Positions 52,153-61,900 of a DNA stretch of 64,000 nt are shown piece by piece. The notes beneath the pieces are model-generated. The model was not told where the DNA came from and searched no databases. It was given only the letters and a program-made list of their open reading frames with translations. Every line of letters starts with the position of its first letter. Within the stretch, counting starts at the first letter, position 1. The DNA is from JAHDHW01 sp965220465 (GTDB taxonomy: Bacteria; Bacteroidota; Bacteroidia; Chitinophagales; Saprospiraceae). A program made the position numbers and the translations under genes. The DNA lies in contig CBDCPZ010000022.1 in NCBI GenBank assembly GCA_965220465.1, positions 439,702 to 503,701 of the forward strand. The letters are read 5' to 3'.

Positions 52153-52731
52153 TTAATTAGTATAAGTTTGTTTTTCTAAAAAAGTATTAAGCATCTTTTC
52201 TGCACTTTCGACAGCTTTGTCAAGTACATCATTAACCACAACACGATCAAATTTGTTTATATATTTCAATTCCTTTTTGGCCCTGGCAATTCGTTTTTTA
52301 AGGCTTTTTTCATTTTCAGTCTTTCGCTTTTTTAATCTTTCAATGAGTACTTCAAGTGAAGGCGGATTGATAAAAATAGCTAAAGCCTGATCACCATATA
52401 CCCTTTTAAGATTTTGCGCACCTTTGACTTCGATATCAAAAATAATGTGTTTGTCCAAGGCCCAAATTCGATCTATTTCACTTTTTAAAGTACCATAAAA
52501 CTGGTTTTCATAAACCTCTTCCCACTCTGCAAAATCGCCATTGGCAATTCGTTTTTTGAATTCTTCATGGTTTATAAAATAATAATCAACACCGTCTTTT
52601 TCATGCGGTCGTTTTGCTCTTGTAGTGGCAGATATTGAAAAAGCAAGGTTGTCAAATTTATTTAAAAGTTTTTCAACTATAGTTGTTTTTCCGGCACCTG
52701 AAGGTGCGGTAATAATAATCATTTTACTCAT
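52153..52731 (-). CDS. gmk: Guanylate kinase
   Basis: 192 residues. Phosphorylates GMP to GDP with ATP. P loop ITAPSGAGKTTIVEKL (about 7-22), GMP-binding SATTRAKRPHEKDGVDYYF (about 34-52), EWEEVYENQFYGTL, IFDIEVKGAQNLK, and the lid region RLKKRKTENEKSLKKRIA. Full length. A second in-frame ATG three codons into the protein is possible. It follows yicC by 21 bp, the usual pairing. Confidence 0.96.
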   Translation of the reverse strand: MSKMIIITAPSGAGKTTIVEKLLNKFDNLAFSISATTRAKRPHEKDGVDYYFINHEEFKKRIANGDFAEWEEVYENQFYGTLKSEIDRIWALDKHIIFDIEVKGAQNLKRVYGDQALAIFINPPSLEVLIERLKKRKTENEKSLKKRIARAKKELKYINKFDRVVVNDVLDKAVESAEKMLNTFLEKQTYTN

Positions 52732-52752
52732 TTTCTCTGTATCTCTGTTTTC

Positions 52753-53628
52753 CTAAATAGTATTGAGGATTTGCTCTTTAATTTTTTCGAGCTCATCTTT
52801 CATTTTCACCACGCAGCGTTGAATCTCGGAAGAATTGGCTTTTGAACCTAAAGTATTAATCTCGCGACCCATTTCCTGGCTAATAAAACTTATTTTGCGG
52901 CCTTTAATGGTCTCTTTTGAATCCAACACTTCTATAAAATATTTGCAATGCTGCGAAAGCCTGACCTTTTCTTCCGTGATGTCCATTTTTTCAAGGTAAT
53001 ATAAAATCTCCTGCTCAAAACGATTGGCATCAATATTCTCCTTTCCAACATATTCTTCCATATGCTTGTTAATCTTTTGTCTTAATTTTGTAACTCGCTC
53101 TAATTCAAGCGGTTTCAGTTTTGACAACAATTCAAGGATCGTTTCAATCCTGGCTCGACAATCACTTTCCATTGCGCTACCTTCTTCGGTTCGAAATCCA
53201 GTAAAATTTTCTAATGCTTTATTGATAGTCGCTAATACAGCTTTCCATTCGGACTCGTCAATAGAGTCCACGGAAGAAGACACGACATTTGGAATACGGA
53301 GAATAGCTTGCATAATATCAGCAGAAGGCATTGCTAATTCCTTTGAAAGTTGATGCAATTCTTTATAATATTTTGTAAAAAGAGCTTGATTTAAAGCATA
53401 TTCTCCATCTCCTTCCATTGATTTAAGATCAATAGTTACGTCAATTTTTCCTCTTTGAGCCTTATCAGTGATTAATTTTCGAAGGATATGCTCTTTATCT
53501 TTATAGGCTTGAGGCATTTTAAAACGGACGTCAGTAAACTTACTATTCAAAGATCGAATTTCAACAGAAATGGTCTTATTTCCAATTGTATTTGTAGCGC
53601 GACCAAACCCCGTCATAGATAATAGCAT
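52753..53628 (-). CDS. YicC/YloC-family endoribonuclease
   Basis: 291 residues. N-terminal MLLSMTGFGRATN and EIRSLNSKFTDVRFKMP, and C-terminal SHCKYFIEVL-like and EMGREINTLGSKANSSEIQ segments are hallmarks of the family. YicC from E. coli has been shown to be an RNase affecting small RNA stability. The first ATG gives the usual N-terminus; an internal ATG four codons on is possible. First gene of yicC-gmk-apaG, with a -7 promoter element at 53726-53733. Confidence 0.93.
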   Translation of the reverse strand: MLLSMTGFGRATNTIGNKTISVEIRSLNSKFTDVRFKMPQAYKDKEHILRKLITDKAQRGKIDVTIDLKSMEGDGEYALNQALFTKYYKELHQLSKELAMPSADIMQAILRIPNVVSSSVDSIDESEWKAVLATINKALENFTGFRTEEGSAMESDCRARIETILELLSKLKPLELERVTKLRQKINKHMEEYVGKENIDANRFEQEILYYLEKMDITEEKVRLSQHCKYFIEVLDSKETIKGRKISFISQEMGREINTLGSKANSSEIQRCVVKMKDELEKIKEQILNTI

Positions 53629-54106
53629 ATAAGAATATGTTTTTCAGTAATTAAAAATAATGGTAACAACTAAATATTTGGGTTCTACAGGATTTGCATT
53701 AATTATGAGCGAAATCATAACTGCACAAAGATAACTAAAGCTTTATGAAATAAAAGCACAGTGAACGATACTATTATCATATAAAAAAATCTGTTTTAAC
53801 CAATTTAAAAACGAATATTGGTTAAAATAATAATCGTTTGGCGAATAAAAGTAAAGCCTTATGAGACAGAATATTTTAGTGACCAACATAGAATAAATAG
53901 AATCTTGAATTGGAAATCAACATACATACATTAATTAAAAAATCAAATAATATTTATATAAAGATGTATTAACTTGACAATGAAATGAAGATTAATTGAA
54001 ATAAAAGTGGTTTTTATTTTCAATTAATGAATAAAAATGCGAAATTTGCCTCGCTTTATAGCAACCTATATATAATTCATAACTAATTATAAACCAAACA
54101 ATAGCA
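53629..54106. other. 478-bp divergent AT-rich region
   Basis: Between yicC (left) and the HU gene (right). Apart from the yicC -7 element I see no gene. A near-consensus -7 element GAAATTTG at about 54041 could serve the HU gene. Confidence 0.45.
53726..53733 (-). promoter_or_regulatory. Probable -7 element of the yicC-gmk-apaG operon
   Basis: TATCTTTG on the minus strand matches TAnnTTTG, about 98 bases before the yicC start. Confidence 0.5.
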
Positions 54107-54418
54107 ATGAGAAAAGCTGACTTAGTTACAGCAATTTCAGAAAAGACGGGCGTTCCTAAAGTTGACGTTTTGGTAACCTTGGAGACTTTCTTTAAGGAAG
54201 TGAAAAATACACTTTCTGATGGTGAAAACGTTTATATCAGAGGCTTTGGAAGTTTTGTAATAAAAAAACGTGCAAAAAAGATTGGCCGTCATATAAAGAA
54301 AAATGTCGCTATAGAGATTCCGGAGCATTTCATTCCAGCCTTTAAGCCAGCAAAAATATTTGTTGAGCAGGTTAAAGATAATGTAAATTCTTTGCCGGAC
54401 GAAGAGAAAGCGAGTTAG
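54107..54418 (+). CDS. HU-family nucleoid protein
   Basis: 103 residues, slightly longer than standard 90-residue HU because of an acidic C-terminal tail (VKDNVNSLPDEEKAS). N-terminal RKADLVTAISEKTGVPK, the GENVYIRGFGSFVIKKR arm base, then an arm in which RKGRNPxTG-type sequence is replaced by GRHIKKNVAIEIPEHF, with the following AFKPAK intact. This altered DNA-binding arm is common in Bacteroidota HU paralogues. It bends and packs DNA. A TPR gene follows after 22 bp. Confidence 0.94.
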   Translation: MRKADLVTAISEKTGVPKVDVLVTLETFFKEVKNTLSDGENVYIRGFGSFVIKKRAKKIGRHIKKNVAIEIPEHFIPAFKPAKIFVEQVKDNVNSLPDEEKAS

Positions 54419-54440
54419 TGAAAAGTAGATACCCTTTGTT

Positions 54441-55217
54441 ATGACTAAACTCCAAATTGTAGTTGTATCATCAACGATATTACTATTCGCGGGGATGTAT
54501 TTTGGATTGGACACCAAGCCAAAAAAACAAAAGGCGATTGAAAAATCCCGGGTAATTGCTGCGGAAAGTACAGATATAAATGCTTTATTGGAAGACGCAA
54601 AAGCTGAATTATCACCTGAAAAGTCCAGACTGATATTATCGCTTGAAGGAAATCTAAGCCAAACTCAAACGGACTCAGTGAAAGCCGCAATTTCAAAAGA
54701 ACTTTCAGCTTCTTGGTACAAATTAGAGAGAGCTGACATTGCAGGTTTTTATGCTGAAAGTGTTGCTGAAATTGAGAATAGTGATGAAGCCTGGGCAATA
54801 GCCGGAACTACTTACACCATAGGTGTTCAAAGGGCCAAAGAGGAAAAAGTAAAACAATTTTGTTTTGGAAGAGCGGTCAAGGCATTTGAGAATGCTATAT
54901 CATTAAACCCATCCAACACAACACATAAAGTTAATCTGGCCATTTGCTATGCAGAAAATCCTCTTCCTGAAAATCCAATGAAAGGGATTTTGATGCTTAG
55001 GGATTTAATTGAGAAAGAACCGGAAAATGTTTTGGTTCTTACAACATTGGGACGATTTGCCATCCAAACAGGACAATTTGAAAAAGCGGTTGAACGATTG
55101 CAAAAAGCGATTTCGATCGAACCAGAGAATACTAAAGCAAATTGTATGCTTTCTTTAGCCTACGAAGGTTTAGGAGATATTGAGAAAGCAGAAAATCATG
55201 CGAAATATTGCAAATAG
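54441..55217 (+). CDS. Membrane-anchored TPR protein
   Basis: 258 residues. One N-terminal membrane helix (about 4-22), a charged linker, then at least three tetratricopeptide repeats in the second half: GRAVKAFENAISLNPSNTTH (about 150), VLVLTTLGRFAIQTGQFEKA (about 197) and AVERLQKAISIEPENTKANC (about 215). Such proteins act as scaffolds. Its place between HU and the bS22-like gene is seen in related genomes as I recall them, but its function is not known. No enzymatic motif. Confidence 0.85.
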   Translation: MTKLQIVVVSSTILLFAGMYFGLDTKPKKQKAIEKSRVIAAESTDINALLEDAKAELSPEKSRLILSLEGNLSQTQTDSVKAAISKELSASWYKLERADIAGFYAESVAEIENSDEAWAIAGTTYTIGVQRAKEEKVKQFCFGRAVKAFENAISLNPSNTTHKVNLAICYAENPLPENPMKGILMLRDLIEKEPENVLVLTTLGRFAIQTGQFEKAVERLQKAISIEPENTKANCMLSLAYEGLGDIEKAENHAKYCK

Positions 55218-55281
55218 TAATCGAGCCTTTTGGCTTTTTATAAAGAAATAATAAATTTTTTAAATTTTAAAGACATTAATT

Positions 55282-55377
55282 ATGCCTTGTGGAAAAAAAC
55301 GTAAACGTCATAAAATTGCAACTCATAAACGCAAAAAAAGACTACGTAAAAACCGTCATAAGAAAAAGAACAGATAG
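55282..55377 (+). CDS. bS22/mS38-like small ribosomal protein (AURKAIP1/COX24 domain), 31 aa
   Basis: A 31-codon gene with start ATG and stop TAG, encoding a highly basic peptide: MPCGKKRKRHKIATHKRKKR followed by an Arg/Lys/Asn tail. The HKxxTHKRKKRxRKxRHKxK pattern is the AURKAIP1/COX24 domain of mitochondrial mS38, whose bacterial counterpart bS22 lies near the decoding centre of the small subunit. More than half of the residues are Lys or Arg. Position: 64 bp after the TPR gene and 383 bp before RNase G/E. Confidence 0.88.
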   Translation: MPCGKKRKRHKIATHKRKKRLRKNRHKKKNR

Positions 55378-55760
55378 GTAATCATTTTGGCTTTGGATAA
55401 ATGGAGTGTATTTTTACACTGCTCCTAAAAGAAGAAGTCTGGGACGAGCGGGATTTTTTAAAAAATCCCGCTCGTCAAATGCATAAAGAATATTGTTTTT
55501 CAATTACCTCAGTAATTTTAAACAAAAGTTTAATTATGACCGCAATCACTCTTCGAAATGTCACCTGGAAGAACGATCTTCTAAGGTGATTCCTTTGTAT
55601 AGTGTCATCTAATCCAATAAAGAGTAGAATAAAACCAAATTGCAGTTCAAAAGAAAACTTCCAGCTTCAATGCTAAGCTATTAATGAGCAGCCAAACCTA
55701 TCGAATTCTTAAAATACATTTCTCTTCGAAATCCACAGCCAGCAAACTGGAAAAGAACTA
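55378..55760. other. 383-bp leader region of RNase G/E
   Basis: No convincing gene. Contains the perfect palindrome at 55443-55476. It is the likely 5-prime untranslated region of the RNase gene that starts with GTG at 55761, or a gap holding an unseen small RNA. Confidence 0.5.
55443..55476. repeat. Perfect 34-bp palindrome
   Basis: Two 17-base arms (left arm GACGAGCGGGATTTTTT) meet without a spacer. The stem base is GC-rich and the tip is T6A6. No T tract follows, so it is not a standard terminator; in RNA it would be a long hairpin. Confidence 0.9.
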
Positions 55761-57308
55761 GTGGAAAAAGAATTAATAATCAACTCAACTCCGACTGAAG
55801 TCGAGATAGCTTTGCTTGAAGACTCTAAGTTAGTTGAGATTCATTATCAAAAAACAAATACGAATTTTACTGTTGGAGATATCTTTCTTGGTAAAATACG
55901 TAAACTAATGCCGGGACTCAATGCTGCATTTGTAGACATTGGACACAAAAAAGATGCATTTTTACATTATACCGACCTGGGACCAAAGCTTCGGTCACTA
56001 ATAAAATTTACAGAAGGGACAATTTCAGGCTCGATTACAAGCCACAACCTGGACAACTTTAAGATTGAACCAGATATTTTAAAAACAGGAAAGGTTGATC
56101 AAGTAATGGATAAAAAGCAAATGCTTTTAGTCCAGGTTTTGAAAGAACCCATTTCTACCAAAGGCCCTCGCCTTAGCTGCGAAATCACGATTCCCGGAAG
56201 ATTTTTAGTCTTAACTCCTTTTACAGAGCAGGTTGCAGTTTCCAAAAAAATCGCAAATGCTGATGAAAGAAAAAGGTTAAAAGTGCTTGTGGAAAGTATT
56301 CGCCCAAAAAACTGTGGGTTGATTGTCCGTACAGCTGCAGAAGGAAAAAAGGTAGCTGATTTGCATGAAGAGTTGAAGCTGATGATGCAAAAATGGGAAC
56401 AAGTACACAAACAGCTTTTTAAAGCAACTCCTCCAATGAAGCTTTTAAGTGAGTTGGATAAAGCATCTAGTATTTTAAGAGATATTTTGGAAGATTCATT
56501 TAACCGTATCGTTGTCAATGACAAGGAGCTTTATCATAATGTTAAAAATTTTATGGGAACTATCGCTCCAGATAAAGTTAAAATAGTGAAACACCACCGC
56601 TCTACTAAACCAATCTTTGATGCTCATGGCGTCACCCGGCAAATAAAATCATCCTTTGGCAAAACAGCTACAATGGCTAGTGGAGCCTATTTGGTTATAG
56701 AGCATACCGAAGCCATGCACGTAATAGATGTAAATAGTGGGCATAAAATTTCAAGTGGCGACCAGTCAGAAGCAGTATTGGCAGTGAACCTTGAGTCAGC
56801 TGAAGAGATCGCACGTCAATTGCGATTACGTGATATAGGAGGAATCATTATCGTCGATTTTATCGATATGAGGGTGCCAGATCACAAACGCATGCTAATT
56901 ATGAAGATGCGCGAATTTATGAAAAAAGATCGCGCACAACATACCATTCTTCCTTTGAGTAAGTTTGGATTGATGCAAATAACACGGCAAAGAGTAAGGC
57001 CTGAAGTAAAAATAAATACTGCAGAAGTTTGCCCTACTTGCAACGGGACAGGAAAAATAAATGCATCTATATTATTGACCGACGATATCCAAAGGGACCT
57101 TGAATTTATTATCCAGTCAAGGCCAAATTCAAAAATAAACCTCAGGGTACACCCCTATATTTTTGCTTACTTGAAAAAAGGAGTTCCAAGTATGCAGATG
57201 AGATGGTATATGAAATATTTCAAATGGATAAAAATTGCAGAAAGTCCTGATTTTCAGCTGAATGAATACAAATTTTATGACGGCAACAATGATCAGATAA
57301 GGCTGTGA
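55761..57308 (+). CDS. rng: Ribonuclease G/E
   Basis: 515 residues. Endoribonuclease for rRNA processing and mRNA decay. N-terminal S1 domain (GDIFLGKIRKLMPGLNAAFV, KKDAFLHYTDL), an RNase H-like and 5-prime-sensor region (about 170-290), then the catalytic core with AMHVIDVNSGHK (first Asp, about 325) and GGIIIVDFIDM (second Asp, about 368), and the zinc-link CPTCNGTGKI (about 430). No long C-terminal scaffold is present, so it is RNase G-like. Start is GTG at 55761; no ATG fits the S1 N-terminus better. Confidence 0.94.
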   Translation: MEKELIINSTPTEVEIALLEDSKLVEIHYQKTNTNFTVGDIFLGKIRKLMPGLNAAFVDIGHKKDAFLHYTDLGPKLRSLIKFTEGTISGSITSHNLDNFKIEPDILKTGKVDQVMDKKQMLLVQVLKEPISTKGPRLSCEITIPGRFLVLTPFTEQVAVSKKIANADERKRLKVLVESIRPKNCGLIVRTAAEGKKVADLHEELKLMMQKWEQVHKQLFKATPPMKLLSELDKASSILRDILEDSFNRIVVNDKELYHNVKNFMGTIAPDKVKIVKHHRSTKPIFDAHGVTRQIKSSFGKTATMASGAYLVIEHTEAMHVIDVNSGHKISSGDQSEAVLAVNLESAEEIARQLRLRDIGGIIIVDFIDMRVPDHKRMLIMKMREFMKKDRAQHTILPLSKFGLMQITRQRVRPEVKINTAEVCPTCNGTGKINASILLTDDIQRDLEFIIQSRPNSKINLRVHPYIFAYLKKGVPSMQMRWYMKYFKWIKIAESPDFQLNEYKFYDGNNDQIRL

Positions 57309-57337
57309 TCTAAATGCGTTGTATAAATAGCGGACTG

Positions 57338-57439
57338 CTAAGGTGGGCAGCCGCAATCACCTGCTCTACAAGCTATCATGCCAAGCAGGAACATTAAAAA
57401 GAAGAGTATAAATAGTGATTTGTTGGAAAACCTCATCAT
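57338..57439 (-). CDS. Small lipoprotein, 33 aa
   Basis: A minus-strand ORF in the gap between RNase G/E and the glycosyltransferase. It starts with two adjacent ATG codons and ends in TAG. The peptide has a basic start (MMRFSNK), a hydrophobic core (LFILFFLMFLLG), a lipobox (GMIAC, Cys at residue 23) and only ten more residues, RAGDCGCPP. Tiny lipoproteins ending in a DCGCP-type tail occur in Bacteroidota. It is convergent with rng and divergent from the next gene. Complete signal-peptide structure in such a short frame makes chance unlikely, but this is not proven. Confidence 0.6.
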   Translation of the reverse strand: MMRFSNKSLFILFFLMFLLGMIACRAGDCGCPP

Positions 57440-57492
57440 TATTATTTCCTTTGTGAAGTGCTAATGTAAGTTACAATTTTCATATTTAAAAA

Positions 57493-58554
57493 TTGAAAAA
57501 GCCGAAACGCGTTTTGGTAGCACCTCTTAACTGGGGCCTTGGACATGCTACCCGCTCCATTCCAATCATTGATAATTTGTTGCTAAATGGTTTTGAAGTT
57601 ATCCTGGCTTCTGATGGCAGATCTTTACAATTACTTAAAAAGGAGTTTCCTGATTTACAAACTGTTGAATTGCCTACTTACAATATTAGCTATTCAACGA
57701 ATAATATGATTTTTAATATCGCGTATCAAATTCCGAAAATTATATTTGCTGTTTGGAGGGAATCAAGAGTTGTAAAAAAGATAGTCAAAAAGGAAAAAAT
57801 AGATATCATTATTTCAGATAATCGTTATGGCTGCAGAAGTGATCACACCAAGAATATTTTTATTACCCATCAAATAAATATTATCGTCCCTGCAAAACCA
57901 TTAAGATGGGTTGTAAATAAATTCAATCATATTTTAATTAATCGGTTTGACGAATGTTGGGTGCCTGATTATTCCGGAAACAATAGTTTAGCTGGGAAAT
58001 TATCAAAAAGCGATAAAATAAAAAGCCTAAAATACCTGGGGCTACTATCAAGAATGAAAACTATAATTGCCCCACAAAAATTTGATATCATCGCTATCCT
58101 TTCCGGACCCGAACCACAGCGAACCAGGCTTGAAAAAATAATTGTTGATGAATTAAAAGGAACAGTGCTTAAAAGCTTGGTTGTTCAGGGATGTACCGAA
58201 ATTGAAAACCGATTTCATATAAATGAAAACATAGAAGTTGTTTCTTATTTAGAGTCAAAGGAACTAAGTGAAGCGATGCAATCCAGTAAATTGGTAATTT
58301 GCAGATCAGGTTATAGTTCGATTATGGATTTAGTAAAACTAAGAAAGCAAGCTATTCTCATACCGACTCCAGGTCAGACAGAACAGGAATATCTTGGTAA
58401 AATATTAAAAGACAAAGGCTTGTTTTGTGTGCAGGATCAGAGCACTTTTTCAATTGAAAGCGGACTATTAGAAATAAACCAATATCGAGCGATTCAAGAA
58501 ACGGATGAAGTGTCTGATATGTTAAATCAAACTATTCTTACTTTGAATACTTGA
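57493..58554 (+). CDS. MurG-like GT28-type glycosyltransferase
   Basis: 353 residues. N-terminal Rossmann fold with LVAPLNWGLGHATRSIPII (about 8-26; the GxGHxxR loop of MurG/GT28 enzymes), IDIIISDNRYGCRSD (about 98), and a C-terminal nucleotide-sugar site with VICRSGYSSIMDLVKLRK (about 270) and PTPGQTEQEYLGKIL (about 295). No signal peptide. Acceptor unknown. The start is TTG at 57493: no ATG lies near, and this codon gives a sensible N-terminus. It stands alone between the small lipoprotein gene and a tRNA. Confidence 0.87.
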   Translation: MKKPKRVLVAPLNWGLGHATRSIPIIDNLLLNGFEVILASDGRSLQLLKKEFPDLQTVELPTYNISYSTNNMIFNIAYQIPKIIFAVWRESRVVKKIVKKEKIDIIISDNRYGCRSDHTKNIFITHQINIIVPAKPLRWVVNKFNHILINRFDECWVPDYSGNNSLAGKLSKSDKIKSLKYLGLLSRMKTIIAPQKFDIIAILSGPEPQRTRLEKIIVDELKGTVLKSLVVQGCTEIENRFHINENIEVVSYLESKELSEAMQSSKLVICRSGYSSIMDLVKLRKQAILIPTPGQTEQEYLGKILKDKGLFCVQDQSTFSIESGLLEINQYRAIQETDEVSDMLNQTILTLNT

Positions 58555-58600
58555 AAAAGTATTATTAGAATATTCAATGATTAAAAAATCGGGAAGCATC

Positions 58601-58631
58601 TTGCATAGGGTTTAACAAATATGTAAATTTG
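58601..58631 (+). promoter_or_regulatory. tRNA promoter, TTG-N20-TAAATTTG
   Basis: TTG at 58601-58603, a 20-base spacer and TAAATTTG at 58624-58631, 20 bases before the tRNA. Same geometry as the tRNA-Asn promoter. Confidence 0.75.
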
Positions 58632-58650
58632 CACACCCAACAAGGGAACA

Positions 58651-58724
58651 GGTCCTATAGCTCAGTTGGTTAGAGCACCTGACTCATAATCAGGTGGTCC
58701 CAGGTTCGAGTCCTGGTGGGACCA
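58651..58724 (+). tRNA. tRNA with anticodon CAT (Met, or lysidine-modified Ile)
   Basis: 74-base cloverleaf. Acceptor GGTCCTA pairs with TGGGACC (one G-T), discriminator A. D arm TAGCTCAGTTGGTTAGAGC, anticodon arm CCTGA-CTCATAA-TCAGG, T arm CCAGG-TTCGAGT-CCTGG. It lacks the C1-A72 mismatch of initiator tRNA, so it is an elongator Met or the Ile2 species read by TilS; I cannot separate these by eye. CCA is not encoded. Confidence 0.95.
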
Positions 58725-58731
58725 CAAAACT

Positions 58732-58768
58732 ACAAGCAGCTAATTGTTAGCTGCTTGTGGCATTTTTG
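58732..58768 (+). terminator. Terminator of the CAT tRNA
   Basis: 12-bp stem (ACAAGCAGCTAA with its complement), 3-base loop, then GGCATTTTT. Confidence 0.75.
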
Positions 58769-58906
58769 TTGCGACCTTCCTTACAGCACATCCGAGTTAT
58801 TTTCAATTTGGATCTCTTCAGGATATTATTACAGCTTCTTCTCCAAAAATTAAGACTAATTCTTTAGATCGGAAGATATTGGATAACCAAATAATCATTG
58901 GAAGAA

Positions 58907-61900
58907 ATGGCTAATATTGTAATACAAAACCATGAAAATAAATTGTTATATTTATTGCAGGTTAAAAAATGTAAATCAAAGTTTTTGAAAAAGCAATTTA
59001 ATTCAATAGCAGCTTTCATGGTTGCACTGCACCTTTTGTTATTATCCACTGCATCTTCTGCACAGGATTGCGATGTTCTTTTTTATTATTTCGAAGGAGG
59101 AAACTCTGCTGGTACGGCAATGGATTTTACAGATGATGAAGGATATATTCTTGCATCAACAACGACCGAATTTGGAGCAGTAGGAAAAGATATTCAAGTT
59201 GTCAGAGTTGACCAATTTGGTAATGAGTTATGGTCTAAAATTTATGGCGGGGTAAATAATGAAATTGCAACGGACGTAGAGACAATTGATGAAGGTTTTC
59301 TTGTTTTAGGTTATTCAGAAGTATCTTTTGATGATAAGGAAATGTATATCAGCCGTTTGGATGCGGATGGAAATGTTATATGGGAAAACAGTTATGGAAA
59401 TCCTTTTGAAAGTCTAGTTGCAAAAAGTATGATGATAGACGATGAAGGGAATATAGTCGTCGCAGGGAGTAGATCGTTTTGGGGGTTCAATAATACCTTT
59501 GATTCTGAGGCCACTCTATTTAAATTCGATTTGGATGGCAATTTACTGGAAATGCAATCACTCAATTTTTGGATAGATGAATTTGCAAACAATAACTTGC
59601 CAGGCGAGGGTAATATTAACACTTCTTCAGTCATACAAACCAATGATGGAAATTATTTATTTACAGGGTTAGTAACACCTCGTGTAAATTTATTCTCAGT
59701 AGCTGGGAATACCATAATTTATAAAACAGATAAATTTTTTAATACAATTTGGTACAAAGATTATCACACTTGTAATCATTGTTTTTGCCTAGCCGAAGGG
59801 TTGGACGTGGTAGAAGATGATGAAGGCAATTTTTATATCGGCATCAAATCGGAATCGAATGGTTGTTATGACGATCTTGGTAGTGAAGTGGTTGTGCTTA
59901 AATTAGATTCAGAGGGTGAATTTATTTGGAATGTAGACCCAGTATCAGGCAAATCGAATGATCTTATTATGGCATTAGATGGAAATTTGGTTATAGCCTC
60001 GAAATCAGGCTTGGCAAAGATGGACTTGGATGGGAATATTTTGTGGGAGAAAGAATTTGAAAATCATCACTTGACAAATAGAAATAATAGTTTAAAGCGA
60101 AAGCCAAATGGCGACCTTGTTGTTGCCGGATATCATTATGATCAAGGTGGCGACATTTTTATCGCGATCACAGATTCACTTGGAAATTCATGCACGAATT
60201 TAGTTGAAGGATATGTTTATTTTGATGAAAATGACAACTGCCTTTTTGACTCGTCCGAACATGCTTTGTCACAATTTTTAGTTGAATTGAATCCGGGACC
60301 ATTATATGACCTCACCAACGAACAAGGTTATTACAGTTTTGTGGTGGATACAGGCGACTTTGAGGTAAGTATTCATCCGATCAATGACCTTTGGAGTGTC
60401 AATTGTCCTGCAACTCAAACTTATGATGTTCATTTTTCAAATGTCTACGAGAGTTCTGACTCTACAGATTTTGGAATGATACCGGCGGGATTGTGCCCGT
60501 TAATTGGAGTTGATTTAGCATGGAGTAATTCGCGGATTTGTAATGAGGGACTGATGCTGATAGAATATTGTAATTTTGGTTCCGCTTCAGAAGATAATCT
60601 ACAGATAAATCTGACCATTCCACAAGAGATAGTTTTTATTGATGCCAACCAACCCTGGCTGCAAAATGGGAGTATTTATACTTTTGATATTGGTACCTTG
60701 GGAATTGGTGAATGTGGAACAATCATCATCCAGGATTCTGTAATGTGTAATGCTGTAATGGGTGAAGAAGTTTGTTTGGTGGTTGAAGCTTTACCGGGTG
60801 GTCCTTGTGCTGGCATTTCACCTGTTTCAAATGACACTTTATGCAGAATATTGACTAACAGCTTTGATCCAAATGATAAGTTAGGTTTTATAAACGACCG
60901 AGAAAGCTGCTTTGATCCAAATGACGAAAGTGCTTCAATATCCTATACCATACGATTTCAAAACACTGGAAATGATACAGCTTACAGGGTTATGATTGTT
61001 GATACGCTCAGCACACATTTTGATATTCGATCAATTGATTTGGGACCAAGTAGCCATCCTTATTCTTTTGAAATATTAGATTCCAATATATTGATTTGGG
61101 TGTTTGAAGATATCAATCTTCCGGATAGTACCACTAATTATTTGGGTAGCATGGGTGCGTTACAATTTAAAATTCAAAGTGCTTTAACGGCAGAATTAGG
61201 ATTGCTCAACAACGCGGCTATTTATTTTGATGCCAATCCACCTGTCATCACGCCGGTTTCGGAAATCAATAAATGCATTGACTTTGGATTTACACTTTCA
61301 GCAACTACATCTCCAGCTTTTTGTGGAGGCTGCAACGGCGCTATCGATTTGACAAATGACGGAAATTCAGGTCCATATACCTACGATTGGTGGCCGATTA
61401 ATTCATCTTCAGAAGATTTAGTTGACCTGTGCCCCGGGAGCTATACAGTCACAGTTACAGATTCTTTTGAAAATGTTGAAACCGCTTCATTTGAAGTAGC
61501 TGATACACCAACAATGGAGGTTTCAGCGACATCCACAGATCCGATTTGCGATGAATGGAATGGTACAATTGACGTTTCTGTCACAGGAGGTAATCCTCCA
61601 TATATTTATTCATGGACAGGACCGGGTGGTCCGGGATGCCCTCCTGTTCCAAATCAGACGGGCCTTTCCGAAGGAGAATATATTGTAACGGTTACTGATT
61701 CAGATGGATGTTTTTTTATTTTTAGTATTTTTCTTAATGCGGCAGAATCATTGATGATTACAGCCAGCTCGACTGGCGCCAGTTGTAACAATTGCAATGG
61801 TTCGATTGATCTTAATGTCACAGGAGGAACTTTTCCTTATACTTATATTTGGAGTTCGGGGCAAATTGAAGAAGACTTAAGTGACCTGTGTCCCGGCAGT

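Noticed and set aside
53659..53733. Short open frame near the yicC promoter
   Set aside because: Only about 23 codons, overlaps the -7 element of yicC, and shows no features.
55401..55589. 62-residue open frame in the RNase G/E leader
   Set aside because: It reads through the perfect palindrome and shows no domain or signal; more likely untranslated leader.
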